Positions 27,020-35,166 of a stretch of 41,117 nucleotides of DNA are shown piece by piece (within the stretch, counting starts at the first letter, position 1; each line of letters opens with the position of its first letter). Source of the DNA: a candidate division CPR2 bacterium GW2011_GWC2_39_10 (GTDB lineage: Bacteria > Patescibacteriota > CPR2); the NCBI GenBank assembly GCA_000993275.1, contig LBVV01000004.1, positions 16,051 to 57,167 on the forward strand, given 5' to 3'. Under the pieces are notes generated by a model. It did not search any database, was not told where the DNA came from, and saw only the letters and a list, made by a program, of their open reading frames with translations. The position numbers and the translations under genes are program-made.

Positions 27020-27684
27020 CCGTTAGAGTCTCCGGGGCTATATTTAATCATGGCTAAAGACGACAGGCCAATAAATACTAAAGAGGATACATTATTCAGA
27101 TAACTGACATTAATTCCTAAGTTTGGTAATAGCAGGTCAACGGTTAACGCCGATATCGCAAATAACGTTATGCCTGCTACAATTAACGACATCTTTTTTT
27201 TGACCAGCCCTTTTTGTTTTATTGTGGCTTTTGTAATTGCAAAAATTGCATAAAAAACAGTAGCTATAGCATACGCTATGTATACATAATAAAGAGGCGT
27301 CATTGAATTTTGAAAATTTGCAGTTGGAAGTTGATCGGACATTTGTTTAATAAGCAGGCCGTTCGGTATGGCTAGCAGGGCGAATATGATGCCGATAAAG
27401 TAAATTATCAGAATATTTCTTTTATTGTATCCCTTGCTTATGCTAATTGCCCATGATGTCCCTGAAGCGACTGTTAGTGATCCGGCTGAATAAGTCAGTC
27501 TAAATAAAAAAGAGCTTATTTGGGGATTGTACCAGAAATAGTTAGCTATATTATAAAAGATCAGCATCATAGTGAAAATAAAAAATAAAATATTCAATGG
27601 ATTTTTTTTATCCTTTAATAGTACGGCCAGGCCGAGTACAAAACATCCAAAAGATGCCAAAATTGTTGTTGCCAAATAAATCAT
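27016..27684 (-). CDS. Seven-TM membrane protein resembling the N-terminal sensor of 7TM histidine kinases
   Basis: 222 aa, with seven hydrophobic segments filling nearly the whole chain: IYLATTILASFGCFVLGLAVLL at the N-terminus, then ILFFIFTMMLIFYNIANYFWY and the others. The layout (DKKNPLNILFFIFT.., ..FRLTYSAGSL..) resembles the HisKA_7TM-type N-terminal region of sensor kinases, but the chain stops after the last helix with no kinase, GGDEF or PAS domain. On the reverse strand, TATAAT (complement of 27691-27696) lies exactly one leaderless spacing (6 bases) before the ATG. Function unknown; it may be a stand-alone sensor or a truncated one. Confidence 0.7.
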   Translation of the reverse strand: MIYLATTILASFGCFVLGLAVLLKDKKNPLNILFFIFTMMLIFYNIANYFWYNPQISSFLFRLTYSAGSLTVASGTSWAISISKGYNKRNILIIYFIGIIFALLAIPNGLLIKQMSDQLPTANFQNSMTPLYYVYIAYAIATVFYAIFAITKATIKQKGLVKKKMSLIVAGITLFAISALTVDLLLPNLGINVSYLNNVSSLVFIGLSSLAMIKYSPGDSNG

Positions 27685-27736
27685 AATTTTATTATAAAGC
27701 CTAATTTTTAAAAATTATAGTGATAATTTTAGGTCT

Positions 27737-27907
27737 TATACTGGGCTTACGCAAAATAGCACATCTATCCAAGCCGAAACAAGGTGAGATAAAATCACTT
27801 TTCTCTACTGGAAGCGTATTTGTAGATACGCTGACAGGAGAAAAAGGGATTTTAGCCGCTTGATTTGGTTTGGGAGGTGTGGTAGGGGTTTGCGTAAGTC
27901 CAGTATA
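27737..27907. mobile_element. MITE-like element, copy 2 (163 bp, inverted relative to copy 1)
   Basis: Core 27741-27903, flanked by TATA on both sides. Its reverse complement matches copy 1 (3208-3368) almost throughout, including the central GCGTATCTACAAATACGC and the ends CTGGACTTACGCAAA; one terminus has a G for A (CTGGGCTTACGC). It sits between two divergent genes (27684 leftward, 27978 rightward). The difference in flanking tetranucleotide (TTAA against TATA) supports two separate insertions with 4-bp duplication. Confidence 0.88.
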
Positions 27908-27918
27908 CAAGCCTTAAA

Positions 27919-27954
27919 TTTGCAAATTGTCAAAAAAGGAATAGAATCTACTTA
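27919..27954 (+). promoter_or_regulatory. Promoter of the glycosyltransferase gene
   Basis: TTTGCA (27919-27924), a 17-bp spacer and TAGAAT (27942-27947). Start near 27954, just outside the right end of the MITE. Confidence 0.55.
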
Positions 27955-27977
27955 ATAGCTTCTTAATGGAGATATAT

Positions 27978-29162
27978 ATGAAGATTTGTATTATTGCCCC
28001 AACGGTGATTCCTATTTTAGGCAGAAAGCAAGAATATGGAGGTATCGAGTTAGTGGTTGCGCTAGCAGCGGAGGAGCTTACCAGGCGCGGACACGATGTT
28101 TACCTATTTGCGCCGGGAGATTCCCATGTAAGTTGTAATTTGGTTAGTATTACGCCAAGTGCGGTTGGACAGGGAATTTCCTTTGAAAAAGAAAAGCATT
28201 TTAATAAAATTGCATATGAAATGGCAGTTGCCGAAAACCCTGATATTATTTGGGACAATACATTAGCGGTGCATGCTCAGGAGATGGGAGAAAACCATTC
28301 GATTTTTTTATTTAAAGCAGATATTGCAATAAACAGAGAGGAAATGGTAAATACCGGCGATATTCCGGTTATTCAAACTCTTCATGGACCGGCCAAAGAT
28401 CATATCCCTGGCCTAATTAAGACTTTAGGGGAAGCCGGTCAATTTTTTGTCAGTATCAGTCATGACCAGGCCAAAAGATTTGCGCCTTATATTGAAAGAG
28501 GACAACATTTAGGTACGGTATATAATGCGGTCGATACGGAATTTTATCACATTAATCCAAATAAAAAAGGTGATTTTCTGTTATGGCTTGGTCGTTTTTG
28601 TATGGAAAAGGGAACTCATATTGCTTTAGAGGTAGCCCATAAGCTTGATATGCCCATTAAAATTGTAGGGAAAATTGCAGAGAAGCATGAGAAAGATTAT
28701 TTTGAAAAATTTATTAAACCAAATCTTAGGTCAAAAGACGAAGTATTGGGAATTATTTCTTCGGAAATGAAAAAAGACCTATATGCGGATGCATATGCAA
28801 CATTAATGTCTAATATTTGGCCGGAACCTTTTGGTCTTGTTGCCATTGAATCTATGGCATCCGGAACACCGGTGGTGGGGCCGTCACTGGGATCATTAAC
28901 CGAAGTGGTAAACGGTTCCGGGGTGTTAGTGCCGGTGGAAGATTTGCATCTTAATGAAAACGAAACATATATTACCGATGCGCAGTTGAAATACATAAAT
29001 AGAATGGCAGAATATGTGCCAAAAGCGAAAGCCATTCCGCCGGAACTTCCCAGGGATAGGGTAGAGAAACTATTTTCGGTTAAGCACAATGCGGACGGTT
29101 ACGAAACATCTTTTGCTAAGGCTATTTATTTAAAGAAAAAAGAACTAAAAGCGCTGGTATGA
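27978..29162 (+). CDS. Glycosyltransferase, GT4 family
   Basis: 394 aa, GT-B fold. N-terminal acceptor domain MKICIIAPTVIPILGRKQEYGGIELVVALAAEELTRRGHDVYLFAPG. C-terminal nucleotide-sugar domain LLWLGRFCMEKGTHIALEVAHKLDMPIKIVG, and the retaining E-x7-E signature EPFGLVAIESMASGTPVVG near residues 283-302. Likely transfers a sugar to an envelope glycan or lipid. ATG 27978 has GGAG six bases upstream; an in-frame ATG at 27966 is upstream of that site and less likely. It is followed closely by a peptidase gene with its own -10 box. Confidence 0.9.
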   Translation: MKICIIAPTVIPILGRKQEYGGIELVVALAAEELTRRGHDVYLFAPGDSHVSCNLVSITPSAVGQGISFEKEKHFNKIAYEMAVAENPDIIWDNTLAVHAQEMGENHSIFLFKADIAINREEMVNTGDIPVIQTLHGPAKDHIPGLIKTLGEAGQFFVSISHDQAKRFAPYIERGQHLGTVYNAVDTEFYHINPNKKGDFLLWLGRFCMEKGTHIALEVAHKLDMPIKIVGKIAEKHEKDYFEKFIKPNLRSKDEVLGIISSEMKKDLYADAYATLMSNIWPEPFGLVAIESMASGTPVVGPSLGSLTEVVNGSGVLVPVEDLHLNENETYITDAQLKYINRMAEYVPKAKAIPPELPRDRVEKLFSVKHNADGYETSFAKAIYLKKKELKALV

Positions 29163-29164
29163 GT

Positions 29165-29177
29165 TATAATTATTTTA
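29165..29177 (+). promoter_or_regulatory. -10 element of the M14 peptidase gene, near-leaderless
   Basis: Perfect TATAAT (29165-29170) predicts a start at 29177, two bases before the GTG at 29179. No good -35. Confidence 0.45.
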
Positions 29178-29178
29178 A

Positions 29179-30090
29179 GTGAAAAAGAAGAAAAAACAAA
29201 TATTTAGTAAAAAGTTGATTATTGGTCTCATGGTAGTGCTGTTAACGGTTGTGGGATTTTTTGGATTTAGGCAAATAGCTGGATCTTTGGTTCATGTTAA
29301 AAGCGAGAAAAATCAAAAAGTAGAAAATAACAACAAAGTTTCTAGTGACGACAATGTTGCTGTCCACACATATAATTTGCCCGAAGAAGAGCAAAATATC
29401 GTTGCTCCACAAATGGTTTATAAAATAACGCCGATTCCGAAACCTATGCCGCCCCAGACCACATTTGGTTATTCGGTAAACGGCAGGGCAATTGGCGGTT
29501 GGATATTCGGCAGTGGAACTGAAACTATGTTTTTCTTTGGAGCAATTCATGGCTCCGAAAAAGGAACGGTTTCAGCAATGAACAGTTTCGCCAGATACAT
29601 ATTTGATAACCCAACCGTAGTTGGCAAAAACAAAAGAATTATAATCATACCTGTAGCTAATCCGGATGGATATGCAAACAGCAGCAGGCTAAATGGTCAT
29701 GCAGTGGATATAAATAGGAATTTTGATACTGCCGGTTGGACTCCTCAGGGAGCAAATGATAATTTTGGTGGCCCAAGTTCATTCTCCGAACCTGAAAGCC
29801 GACTTATAGGGGACTTGGTGTCAAATTATAACGTTTCAACAATGGTTGCCTTTCATTCTAAGGGTAATCTTGTTCATCCGGAGGCCAATCAGTCGTCTTA
29901 CGACTTGGCGCATCTTTATTCTTCTTATTCCGGTTACAGATATTATAATGATATTGCGTCATACGAGGGCACGGCAACCAACTGGCTTAGGGAGAAAAAG
30001 GGAGGCACTGCAATTACAGTAGAACTAACAAGCCACACTTCTTCGGACTGGACAAAAAACAGGCCGGCGCTCCTTCAGATTATCAAATAA
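29179..30090 (+). CDS. Secreted/anchored M14-family zinc carboxypeptidase
   Basis: 303 aa with a GTG start. A basic N-terminus (KKKKKQIFSKK) and one TM/signal anchor (about 13-31) are followed by a linker and an M14 domain. Zinc ligands are seen as H124-x2-E127 in GAIHGSEKG, with the third His in MVAFHSKGN. Substrate-binding motifs are NPDGYANSSR and DINRNFD (177-183). The catalytic Glu is near 282 in ITVELTSHTS. Related enzymes (MpaA, murein-peptide amidase type) cleave the gamma-D-Glu-meso-DAP bond, so a peptidoglycan or peptide substrate outside the cell is likely. It lies 16 bp after the glycosyltransferase. Confidence 0.88.
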   Translation: MKKKKKQIFSKKLIIGLMVVLLTVVGFFGFRQIAGSLVHVKSEKNQKVENNNKVSSDDNVAVHTYNLPEEEQNIVAPQMVYKITPIPKPMPPQTTFGYSVNGRAIGGWIFGSGTETMFFFGAIHGSEKGTVSAMNSFARYIFDNPTVVGKNKRIIIIPVANPDGYANSSRLNGHAVDINRNFDTAGWTPQGANDNFGGPSSFSEPESRLIGDLVSNYNVSTMVAFHSKGNLVHPEANQSSYDLAHLYSSYSGYRYYNDIASYEGTATNWLREKKGGTAITVELTSHTSSDWTKNRPALLQIIK

Positions 30091-30174
30091 ATAAAGTAAT
30101 GGATAATTCTCTCCAAAGGTCTCATTACCCTAATGCTTGCAAATGCCTCAAAAAAGAGTATATTTCTTATCAAT

Positions 30175-30567
30175 ATGAAAGCATACATAACGTGTCCGGT
30201 AAGTATTACGCACCAGCGCATTTTGCTCTTGCCGGAATTAAAGGATCTCTTAAAACAATTCGAAATAGAATCATATATTTATAACATATCCGGAAAACCC
30301 GAAGATGTTTATAGGCATGACATGAATATTCTTCAAGAAAGCGATCTTCTAGTTGCTGAAGTATCGGAACCTAGCCATGGCGTGGGTATTTTAATTGGCC
30401 TATCTTTTCAATTTGGAATTAAACGTATTTTACTTATCAAAAAAGGACGGTCTTTATCAAAGATTCTCTACGGCATGCCCGATACCGATATTTTGGAATA
30501 CGAAACGAAGGACGACTTAAAAATCAAGCTTCAAAATTTGCTTTCAACTCTTTCTAAGGTTGAATAA
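30175..30567 (+). CDS. Nucleoside 2-deoxyribosyltransferase-like protein
   Basis: About 130 aa. Begins MKAYITCPVSITHQRILLLPELKDLLKQ and contains YRHDMNILQESDLLVAEVSEPSHGVGILIGLSFQFGIKRILLI. The D-LLVAEVSEPS-GVG(I)-E/IG-A layout is that of the Rcl/DNPH1 and nucleoside deoxyribosyltransferase families, but the catalytic Glu usually found in the 'GxGxELG' position is not obvious: the sequence reads GVGILIGLS. So activity on 2'-deoxynucleoside monophosphates is uncertain. Start 30175 is chosen because it gives the conserved N-terminal strand; the frame is open 42 bases further upstream. The next gene has its own promoter overlapping this stop. Confidence 0.68.
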   Translation: MKAYITCPVSITHQRILLLPELKDLLKQFEIESYIYNISGKPEDVYRHDMNILQESDLLVAEVSEPSHGVGILIGLSFQFGIKRILLIKKGRSLSKILYGMPDTDILEYETKDDLKIKLQNLLSTLSKVE

Positions 30568-30595
30568 ACTTCCGGTAAAGGCTATATTAATTATA
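30560..30595 (+). promoter_or_regulatory. Promoter of the downstream membrane protein, near-leaderless
   Basis: TTGAAT (30560-30565), a 17-bp spacer and TATATT (30583-30588). Predicted start 30595, one base before the ATG. Confidence 0.6.
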
Positions 30596-31588
30596 ATGCA
30601 TTCTAAATATTTCAAAAAAAGCTTAATATTGTTAATTATTTTTTTGTTTATTCCCGGCGTTTCACTTGCGCTGGATAATGGCTTAAAAAAGCAAGGCAAA
30701 AGTGATTACGATCAAATTCAAGTTTTTAAGAATGATTTCTTAAATAATAAAAAAATTAGTAAAGAATCTATTTTAAATAAAATTGTTGAAGAGGAAGAAT
30801 ATTTTTTGGAATCTAAGGATTTCTATGAAAATGCTAAAGAGGATGAAAAAATTTCAGCAGATGCAGTCAAAATGCAGCAAATAGCAGATAACGTTTTAAG
30901 ATCAATGAGTAAATATAAACAATCTTTTGACGCGACCGAAGATCCAAAAATACGTGAAAATATAAGAAAAGAAGCTGATAATATCTTAAACGGCGCCAAC
31001 TTGGATTATTATAAAATATTGGGCTTGAGGCCAATTGATTTGTATTTTAAATTTTTTGTTGCATTAGCGCTATTAATATTTGTCTCAACAGTTTATTTTA
31101 TTTCAAGCTATTTTGCATCGAAAAAATTAGGCATGGAAGTAATTATGCAACTGAAATTAGGAGTTTTTAGGAGCTCTATTATTACTATTTTTGGCCCCAT
31201 CATTTCAGCCGCTTGGTACTTTTTATCTTATCCGGGTTACAATAAGTTCTTATTTTTAATACCTACCGTTTTAAGCGCTGCCTATTATGGAAGGTCTTTA
31301 TTTATTTTCTTCGGGAATTTAAAGGATGCCAATTATGGTGCCGATTACTCATCATACAGTCAAAATAGGATGGTTCCCGGAATGAAAAGGGAAGATGTAA
31401 AGCCCGAAAAGCCTGCCGAGCAACCAATTAAAGATGGAAAAATTGTAGTGGAAAAACGGCAAGAAATGCAGGATTTGCGGATAGAGCAAACAGGGGAGGA
31501 AAAAAAGCAAAGTATAAACGCTGAAGAATCGAATAAAAAAGATGAACAAGATGACGATAATAGCCCAAAAGTAACTCATTCATATTAA
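30596..31588 (+). CDS. Signal-peptide membrane protein with charged cytoplasmic-type tail
   Basis: 330 aa, family not recognised. A signal peptide (KKSLILLIIFLFIPGVSLALDN) is followed by a charged helical region (about 30-145, Lys/Glu-rich with EEEEYFLESKDFYENAKEDEK). Then come about three TM helices (about 150-175, 190-212, 222-245) and a long hydrophilic C-terminal tail rich in Lys, Glu and Gln (about 255-330). Start chosen at 30596 from the signal peptide and promoter position. It precedes the repeat-protein cluster and may be a membrane component of it, but it has its own promoter and a weak terminator behind it. Confidence 0.65.
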   Translation: MHSKYFKKSLILLIIFLFIPGVSLALDNGLKKQGKSDYDQIQVFKNDFLNNKKISKESILNKIVEEEEYFLESKDFYENAKEDEKISADAVKMQQIADNVLRSMSKYKQSFDATEDPKIRENIRKEADNILNGANLDYYKILGLRPIDLYFKFFVALALLIFVSTVYFISSYFASKKLGMEVIMQLKLGVFRSSIITIFGPIISAAWYFLSYPGYNKFLFLIPTVLSAAYYGRSLFIFFGNLKDANYGADYSSYSQNRMVPGMKREDVKPEKPAEQPIKDGKIVVEKRQEMQDLRIEQTGEEKKQSINAEESNKKDEQDDDNSPKVTHSY

Positions 31589-31626
31589 AAATATTTCTCT
31601 TTTCAAGCAAGCGCCAATATTTCAAT

Positions 31627-31652
31627 AATCCAAAATTATGGGATTTTTTTTT
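31627..31652 (+). terminator. Possible weak intrinsic terminator
   Basis: AATCC-(9 nt)-GGATT stem followed by T9. The stem is only 5 bp, so this is tentative. The rest of 31589-31783 shows no confident promoter for the next gene, though TTGATT and TAAAGT boxes occur with poor spacing. Confidence 0.4.
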
Positions 31653-31783
31653 ATCTAGAGTCTTGTTAATTCGCCTATAAATTTTGTCTCTTATTTTAGT
31701 TATTCTTGGATTAAGTTTGATTTTAGTTTTATTAAGCTAAAGTATGACTTAAAAAAATAGTAATTAAAACGAAAGGAGGAAAA

Positions 31784-32626
31784 GTGAAACTTTTTCTTAA
31801 AAGAAAAGCTGGTTATGCGATAGCAACCATTGCGGGACTGGCACTACTTAGCGGCAACATTTTTGCGGCTAAATGGTCAGCAGGGAATGACACCACGGGT
31901 GCTAATTCCGAAAACGATGCAATTATTAATGTCAAGAATGATGCAAAAATCGAGAACGAAAATCGAACTGACGTTGATAATAACGCAAGAGTGAAAGCAA
32001 ACACGGGCGACAATGAAGCAAACTACAACACAGGGAGCGGCACAGTGAGATCGGGAGATATTGATCTTGCTTTTGACATTGCCACCATGATTGGATTTGA
32101 AGACATGGATATGGATATGGGCGGCGGAACGTGGTCTATTAGTGTTGGTAACAAAACAACCGGTTATAATTCTGACAATGATGCGAAAGTTAAGATCAGT
32201 AATAAATTCAAGTTGAAGAATGAAAACAAGACTGACATTGATAATTACATCAATGCCTGCTTGAACACGGGCGACAACGAAGCCAACTACAATACCGGAA
32301 ATGGTTCGATAACTAGCGGCGATATTGATTTTGAAACTAAGCTAAAAAGCCAAGTAGATTTGGGTTCCGGTGGTCCATTGGCAATGCCTAAAATGGGTGA
32401 TATTTCGGCAGGCAACAACAAGACAGGGGCAAATTCGGAGAATGACGCAATAGTCAACTTAACAAACAAGATGACTATTGAGAATGAAAACAAAACAAAC
32501 ATTGATAACAAGATTTGCATCAACGCAAACACCGGCGACAACGAAGCCAACTATAACACCGGCAATGGTTCCGTAACTAGTGGTGACATCAGCGGCAGTG
32601 TTGCTGTCACAAATACCGTAAAGTAA
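31784..32626 (+). CDS. Secreted Asn/Thr/Gly-repeat protein 1
   Basis: 280 aa with GTG start and a very strong Shine-Dalgarno (AAAGGAGG). Signal peptide MKLFLKRKAGYAIATIAGLALLSGNIFAA. The mature chain is three ~80-residue repeats. Each has 'TG(A/Y)NS(E/D)NDA(I/K)' followed by 'I/LENENKT(D/N)IDN', then the core 'NTGDNEANYNTGNGS(V/I)TSGDI'. Linkers between repeats are Gly/Met/Asp-rich (EDMDMDMGGGTWS). No anchor follows the last repeat, so it is probably released or assembled extracellularly. The G-x-N-x-A spacing is reminiscent of curlin-type beta-ladder repeats, but this is analogy only. First gene of a co-directional surface cluster. Confidence 0.85.
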   Translation: MKLFLKRKAGYAIATIAGLALLSGNIFAAKWSAGNDTTGANSENDAIINVKNDAKIENENRTDVDNNARVKANTGDNEANYNTGSGTVRSGDIDLAFDIATMIGFEDMDMDMGGGTWSISVGNKTTGYNSDNDAKVKISNKFKLKNENKTDIDNYINACLNTGDNEANYNTGNGSITSGDIDFETKLKSQVDLGSGGPLAMPKMGDISAGNNKTGANSENDAIVNLTNKMTIENENKTNIDNKICINANTGDNEANYNTGNGSVTSGDISGSVAVTNTVK

Positions 32627-32641
32627 CGTTTAAAGGTTGTT

Positions 32642-32674
32642 TGGAGGGGCTTACCCTAGGTGTAAGCCCCTCCA
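32642..32674 (+). promoter_or_regulatory. Perfect intergenic hairpin without T-run
   Basis: TGGAGGGGCTTAC (32642-32654), a 7-nt loop CCTAGGT and GTAAGCCCCTCCA (32662-32674): 13 perfect base pairs, GC-rich. It is followed by AAAATGCGGAGAT and not by T's, so it is not a standard forward terminator. It lies 15 bp after repeat protein 1 and 16 bp before the start of repeat protein 2. Likely an mRNA-stability or processing element allowing unequal expression of the two genes. Confidence 0.7.
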
Positions 32675-32690
32675 AAATGCGGAGATAAAA

Positions 32691-34583
32691 ATGAAAAAAA
32701 GTTTAAATATAATTATATATAAGATGACAGCAACGGTTAGCATTTTTTTGATGATTTTTGTAAATTCCGGATTGGCTATTGCCGAAGTAACGACAGAGGT
32801 TCCAACTCCAACTCCAACTCCGGCAGCAGTTAATGCGGAATCTATCGAGAAGAAAGATGTGGTGACGGTTACGCCGACTCCAACGCCCGTTCCCGTGATC
32901 GAGGTTTCGAATGTTCAACCCGAACAAAAAAAAGAATGCGGCACCATTGGGGTAACGGGTAACATCGGAGATGTTGGCAATAAAAGTGAAATAAAAATCG
33001 ATCAAAGTAATCAAAATGTAACTGATACCGATATTGGTGCGGGAATTATATCCGGAAAAAATGATGCCGATTATAACTCCGGCAATGGTATCGTTGGCGC
33101 CGGTAATGTACAGGGTTCGGTAAATTTAATTAATTCAGACAGCAGCAATATCGAGGGACCCGTACAAACCGGAGTACTTGCTACAAAAGACTTAACGGGG
33201 ACGTTAAGCATCGGCGACCTCTTGACCTATTTGGATGCCAATTCTAAAAATTCTACCACGGGTCAAAATTCAGAAAATACAGCGCTTGTCGATTTAATAA
33301 ATACGGTAATTTTTAAAGACAATTTTTCAAACAGTATTAATAATAATTTGCCAATAAACATAGATACCGGCAACAATTCCGCAAGCTACAACACCGGCAA
33401 CGGAGCAATAGTAAGCGGAGATGTGGACTTGGCGGCAAATATTCTAAACCTAATTAATAGCTCGTTTGTCGGTAAAGTAACTGTTGGCATGTTAAATATT
33501 TTTGGAAATTACTTAGGCGATATTTTGTTGCCTAAGAGCAATGATCCAAGTAACTCCGGAGGGATAGTTGCTGTTTCCGCCGGAAATAGCAATACCGGCC
33601 AAAATTCCGATAATGCTGCAATTGCTGAGGATACTTACAAATATATTTTTGTGAGTAGTCAAACAAACTCAATTCAAAATACCTTACCGGTTAATATAAA
33701 TACGGGCAACAATAATGCCGATTATAACACCGGAAACGGCAGCGTCCAATCCGGCAGTATTAATGTAAAGTCCAACACGGCATCCATCATTGGAGCCATT
33801 TTCGATGGCAGTAAATGGTATTTGCTTTTAATAAATGTTTTAGGTGATTGGTTCGGCGGAAGCGAAGCGGCTAATAATCAAAACGTTGTTTCGGGCAGAG
33901 ACGGAGAGAACTCGGATATTGCTGCAAGCAACGATAACACCGGCCAAAATTCCGACAACACCGCTGTGTCAAGTACCAAAAATGATATCGAAATAAAAGA
34001 TAATTCTCAAAACGCAATCGAAAATAATATGCCCGTTAACATTAACACCGGCAATAATAACGCCAACTACAACACCGGAAACGGCAGCGTCAAATCGGGC
34101 GATGTTAACTTAATCATTAATTTCATTAATTTCATTAATTCTCAAATAAAAGCTAAAGATATTGGAGTATTGTTCGTGAATATATTTGGTAATTGGAAGG
34201 GGAGTGTCAAATATGAGGACAAGAGGGTTGTGAAGGTGGATACTGCGCAAAATAGCTCTCAAAAAATTACCATAGAGCAGTCCGTTCCGGGAAGCAGTGT
34301 TGATGTTGGTGAAAATAAATTAGCTTTGAGTGTCAAAAACGATAGTTCTGTTAATTCGGAAAATAATGTGACAGTCACGGAAAAATCAGAGGTAAAGTCG
34401 GGCAACAATTCTTCGGAAGTAGCGTCATTTAATAACGCCCTTGATGATAAAGGCGGCAATAATAATTCCCAGCCTGTTTTAGCGGGACTAAGTTTGTCAT
34501 CCGTCTTGGCTTTAATAATAATTTTGGCGATCGCTTATCAAATAATATTAAATAAAAGGTTTATTAAAAGGGGAAAAAGATGA
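32691..34583 (+). CDS. Secreted Asn/Thr/Gly-repeat protein 2, membrane-anchored
   Basis: 630 aa. A signal peptide (about 1-32) is followed by a Pro/Thr-rich spacer (TPTPTPAA.., TPTPTPVPV) and a degenerate repeat (NDADYNSGNGIVGAGNV). Then come three full repeats of ~110 residues: 'NTGQNS(D/E)N(T/A)A', a variable strand region, 'NN(L/M)P(I/V)NI(N/D)TGNNxA(S/D/N)YNTGNG', then a hydrophobic block with V(N)xxGxW/Y (NIFGNYLGD, NVLGDWFGG, NIFGNWKGS). A fifth, eroded repeat precedes a C-terminal TM helix (LSLSSVLALIIILAIAYQIIL) and basic tail (RFIKRGKR). Probably displayed on the surface with its C-terminus in the membrane. ATG 32691 has GGAG eight bases upstream. Overlaps the next gene by ATGA. Confidence 0.85.
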   Translation: MKKSLNIIIYKMTATVSIFLMIFVNSGLAIAEVTTEVPTPTPTPAAVNAESIEKKDVVTVTPTPTPVPVIEVSNVQPEQKKECGTIGVTGNIGDVGNKSEIKIDQSNQNVTDTDIGAGIISGKNDADYNSGNGIVGAGNVQGSVNLINSDSSNIEGPVQTGVLATKDLTGTLSIGDLLTYLDANSKNSTTGQNSENTALVDLINTVIFKDNFSNSINNNLPINIDTGNNSASYNTGNGAIVSGDVDLAANILNLINSSFVGKVTVGMLNIFGNYLGDILLPKSNDPSNSGGIVAVSAGNSNTGQNSDNAAIAEDTYKYIFVSSQTNSIQNTLPVNINTGNNNADYNTGNGSVQSGSINVKSNTASIIGAIFDGSKWYLLLINVLGDWFGGSEAANNQNVVSGRDGENSDIAASNDNTGQNSDNTAVSSTKNDIEIKDNSQNAIENNMPVNINTGNNNANYNTGNGSVKSGDVNLIINFINFINSQIKAKDIGVLFVNIFGNWKGSVKYEDKRVVKVDTAQNSSQKITIEQSVPGSSVDVGENKLALSVKNDSSVNSENNVTVTEKSEVKSGNNSSEVASFNNALDDKGGNNNSQPVLAGLSLSSVLALIIILAIAYQIILNKRFIKRGKR

Positions 34584-35110
34584 AAAAGACTATATTCTTC
34601 ATGTTCGGGCTGTGTATGTTGTTTTTTGCTTCCGGAGCGAGGGCTGAGTCTGTTATCAATTCCAATACCGGTGCTGATAGTAAGAATAGGACGGAAATAA
34701 ATTTAGAAAATTCCTTTTCTGTCGAGAATGATAATCAAGCAACGGTAGATAACTATAGCCGAATAGAAGTTAATACCGGCGACAATGAAGCAGAGAGTAG
34801 CACCGGCAACGGATCTGTTACCTCGGGAGATATCATTATAAAAGAATCGATATCAAATGAAATCGAAAACGAATTTCAGGTTTCCCAGTCGCCAACTCCA
34901 AGTCCAACTGTTGTTCCAACTCCTACGCCTGCCATAATTGAGGGAGGTGTTGGCGGTGCTCCAGAAACTCTTGCCACGATTGAAGCTGGTGTTGGAGGTT
35001 TGCCGGATCAATTACCAGGCGTGGGAAGTCAAGTGGGATTATTGTCACTTCTTGCATCGTTCGCGGGCACAATGGTTTACGCAATTCACCGATACAAAAA
35101 ACTAGCTTAA
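34580..35110 (+). CDS. Secreted Asn/Thr/Gly-repeat protein 3 with LPxxG-type C-terminus
   Basis: 176 aa. Signal peptide (about 1-22, ending ARA) and a single repeat: NSNTGADSKNRTEI, VENDNQATVDNYSRIEVNTGDNEAESSTGNGSVTSGDI. Then a Pro/Thr/Ser spacer (SPTPSPTVVPTPTP), two GVGG motifs (GGVGGAPETL, AGVGGLPDQ), LPGVGSQ, a hydrophobic helix and YKKLA. The LPxxG-helix-basic arrangement resembles a sortase-type sorting signal, although the canonical LPxTG is not matched. Start overlaps the stop of protein 2, so it is translationally coupled; Shine-Dalgarno AAAAGGGG lies upstream. Confidence 0.8.
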   Translation: MKKTIFFMFGLCMLFFASGARAESVINSNTGADSKNRTEINLENSFSVENDNQATVDNYSRIEVNTGDNEAESSTGNGSVTSGDIIIKESISNEIENEFQVSQSPTPSPTVVPTPTPAIIEGGVGGAPETLATIEAGVGGLPDQLPGVGSQVGLLSLLASFAGTMVYAIHRYKKLA

Positions 35111-35119
35111 GTTACGACG

Positions 35120-35166
35120 AATAAATCAGGGGCAATCTATTATGTATTTTGCTCTTGATTTATTTT
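35120..35166 (+). terminator. Terminator of the repeat-protein operon
   Basis: AATAAATCAGGGGCAA (35120-35135) pairs with TTGCTCTTGATTTATT (35149-35164) using two G-U pairs: 16-bp stem, 13-nt loop, then TTG. It overlaps the -35 of the next promoter. Confidence 0.65.

Noticed and set aside
30099-30284. 61-codon ORF overlapping the start of the deoxyribosyltransferase-like gene
   Set aside because: It is in another frame of a gene with recognisable protein motifs; the composition is not protein-like.
31589-31783. Promoter for the repeat-protein operon
   Set aside because: TTGGAT, TTGATT and TAAAGT boxes are present but spacing is 15 or 20 bp. The operon surely has a promoter here, but I cannot place it.
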